A stretch of DNA of 5,133 nucleotides. Origin: Candidatus Ruthturnera sp. (lineage in GTDB: Bacteria > Pseudomonadota > Gammaproteobacteria > PS1 > Pseudothioglobaceae). The position numbers and the translations under genes were made by a program. The DNA lies in the NCBI GenBank assembly GCA_018648985.1, contig JABGOT010000134.1, positions 1-5,133 on the forward strand, given 5' to 3'. Positions 4,524 to 5,133 of this stretch are shown piece after piece. Numbering within the stretch: position 1 is the first letter of the stretch; the number at the start of each line of letters is the position of its first letter. The notes beneath the pieces were generated by a model. It was not told the DNA's origin. It ran no database searches and was given only the letters and a program-made list of their open reading frames with translations.

Positions 4524-5133
4524 ATGAATATTCCAAAACACATTGCAATTATTATGGACGGTAACGGCCGTTGGGCATCGAAACGATTCTTGCCTCGTAT
4601 CCAAGGTCATCAAAAAGGTGTTAAGGCAGTACGTGAGGCGGTAAAACATTGTGGAAAATTGGGTGTTAAAACACTAACTTTGTTTGCTTTTAGTAGTGAA
4701 AATAAAAACCGATCTACCGAAGAAGTGTCTTTACTATTTAAGTTATTTTTAAGCGTATTAAAACAAGAAACCAACAAGCTTAACAAACACAATGTCAAAC
4801 TCAAAATTATTGGCGACTTAGGGTTGTTCCCCCAAGAGGTACAAAAAACAGCCGTTGATGCACAAGCACTACTGGCTGACAACACCGGCTTAACTTTGGT
4901 AATTGCCGCTAACTATGGCGGCCAATGGGATATTGCACAAGCCGCTCAGCAAGTTGCTAAGCGTGCAGCCAACAACGAAATTAACGCTAATGATATCAAC
5001 ATCGATACTTTTTCTAAATACTTATGCTTGGCAGATCAGCCGAAGGTTGACTTGTTAATTCGCACCAGCGGTGAACTTAGAATTAGCAACTTCTTACTGT
5101 GGGACATCGCCTATAGTGAGTTGTATTTTACCG
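4524..5133 (+). CDS. uppS: Undecaprenyl diphosphate synthase (cis-prenyltransferase), 3' end cut by window
   Basis: UppS condenses eight isopentenyl diphosphates onto farnesyl diphosphate to make the C55 carrier lipid for peptidoglycan and other envelope polymers. The first 203 codons are present; family length is about 240-255, so some 40 residues lie off the right edge. Visible hallmarks are HIAIIMDGNGRWA with catalytic D12, N14 and R16, H29 in QGH, FAFSSEN (54-60), IIGD, IAANYGG, R180-TSGE-L-R186-I-S188-NFLLW, and E199 in YSELYF. These correspond to D26, H43, R194, R200 and E213 of the E. coli enzyme. The conserved SSENWxRP element reads SSENKNRS, so the Trp (K61) and Pro (S64) are replaced. 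The start could be ATG 4524 or an in-frame GTG at 4515 preceded by AGTAGG; a stop at 4509 rules out anything earlier. ATG gives the usual spacing to the HIAIIMDG motif. In many proteobacteria cdsA follows, which cannot be checked here. Confidence 0.95.
   Translation, partial: MNIPKHIAIIMDGNGRWASKRFLPRIQGHQKGVKAVREAVKHCGKLGVKTLTLFAFSSENKNRSTEEVSLLFKLFLSVLKQETNKLNKHNVKLKIIGDLGLFPQEVQKTAVDAQALLADNTGLTLVIAANYGGQWDIAQAAQQVAKRAANNEINANDINIDTFSKYLCLADQPKVDLLIRTSGELRISNFLLWDIAYSELYFT

Noticed and set aside
4483..4548. Upstream extension of hisF by 22 codons to an ATG at 4548
   Set aside because: HisF proteins start at the (M)xLAKRIIPCLDVRDG element; the added residues are not family-like and would cover the uppS start and its upstream signals.
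4370..4564. Open frame of 64 codons on the + strand
   Set aside because: Overlaps the hisF start and the first codons of uppS in another frame, with no family resemblance.
4610..4885. Open frame of 91 codons on the minus strand
   Set aside because: Antisense to uppS, whose catalytic motifs are intact in the + frame; Ser/Leu-rich low-information product.

Overview
The window carries chromosomal housekeeping genes from what looks like an AT-leaning gammaproteobacterium. Protein character and gene content (CtaA/COX15, SCO, CyoE, a small CxxxC oxidase-assembly protein, DUF2970, HisF, UppS) would fit a marine sulfur-oxidiser of the SUP05/Thioglobus type. That placement rests on general resemblance and was not tested by any search.

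Layout. Positions 1-101 hold the 3' end of a + strand membrane protein that resembles DUF2189. A clear rho-independent terminator follows (about 123-158), then a candidate promoter (170-197). Next is a + strand pair: a COX15/CtaA heme A synthase (233-1204) and a SCO copper chaperone (1230-2003, GTG start). This pair converges, across only 4 bp, on a three-gene minus-strand operon. Read from its promoter at 3669-3697, that operon encodes a 177-aa membrane-anchored thioredoxin-fold protein with a CxxxC motif (3641-3108), protoheme IX farnesyltransferase CyoE/CtaB (3095-2214) and a DUF2970 protein (2202-2008). Behind that promoter lies hisF on the minus strand (4482-3709). It is divergent from uppS (4524 to the window end, truncated), with 41 bp between the two start codons.

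How the genes work together. CyoE/CtaB makes heme O from protoheme and COX15/CtaA oxidises it to heme A. The SCO protein supplies or reduces the CuA site, and the small CxxxC protein and DUF2970 protein belong to gene sets that usually accompany aa3-type oxidase genes. The core is therefore a heme/copper maturation module for an aa3-type cytochrome c oxidase, although no oxidase subunit lies in the window. hisF (histidine and purine-linked metabolism) and uppS (the undecaprenyl carrier lipid) are unrelated neighbours.

I see no mobile element, CRISPR array, RNA gene or defence system, and no evidence for a wholly new system. The points most worth a second look are a Met/His-rich insert and a Cys-rich cytosolic tail in the SCO protein, a loss of the copper-ligand His position in the second SCO-like protein, and replacement of a highly conserved Trp in UppS. 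There is no gene-free stretch longer than 300 bp; the longest is 102-232.
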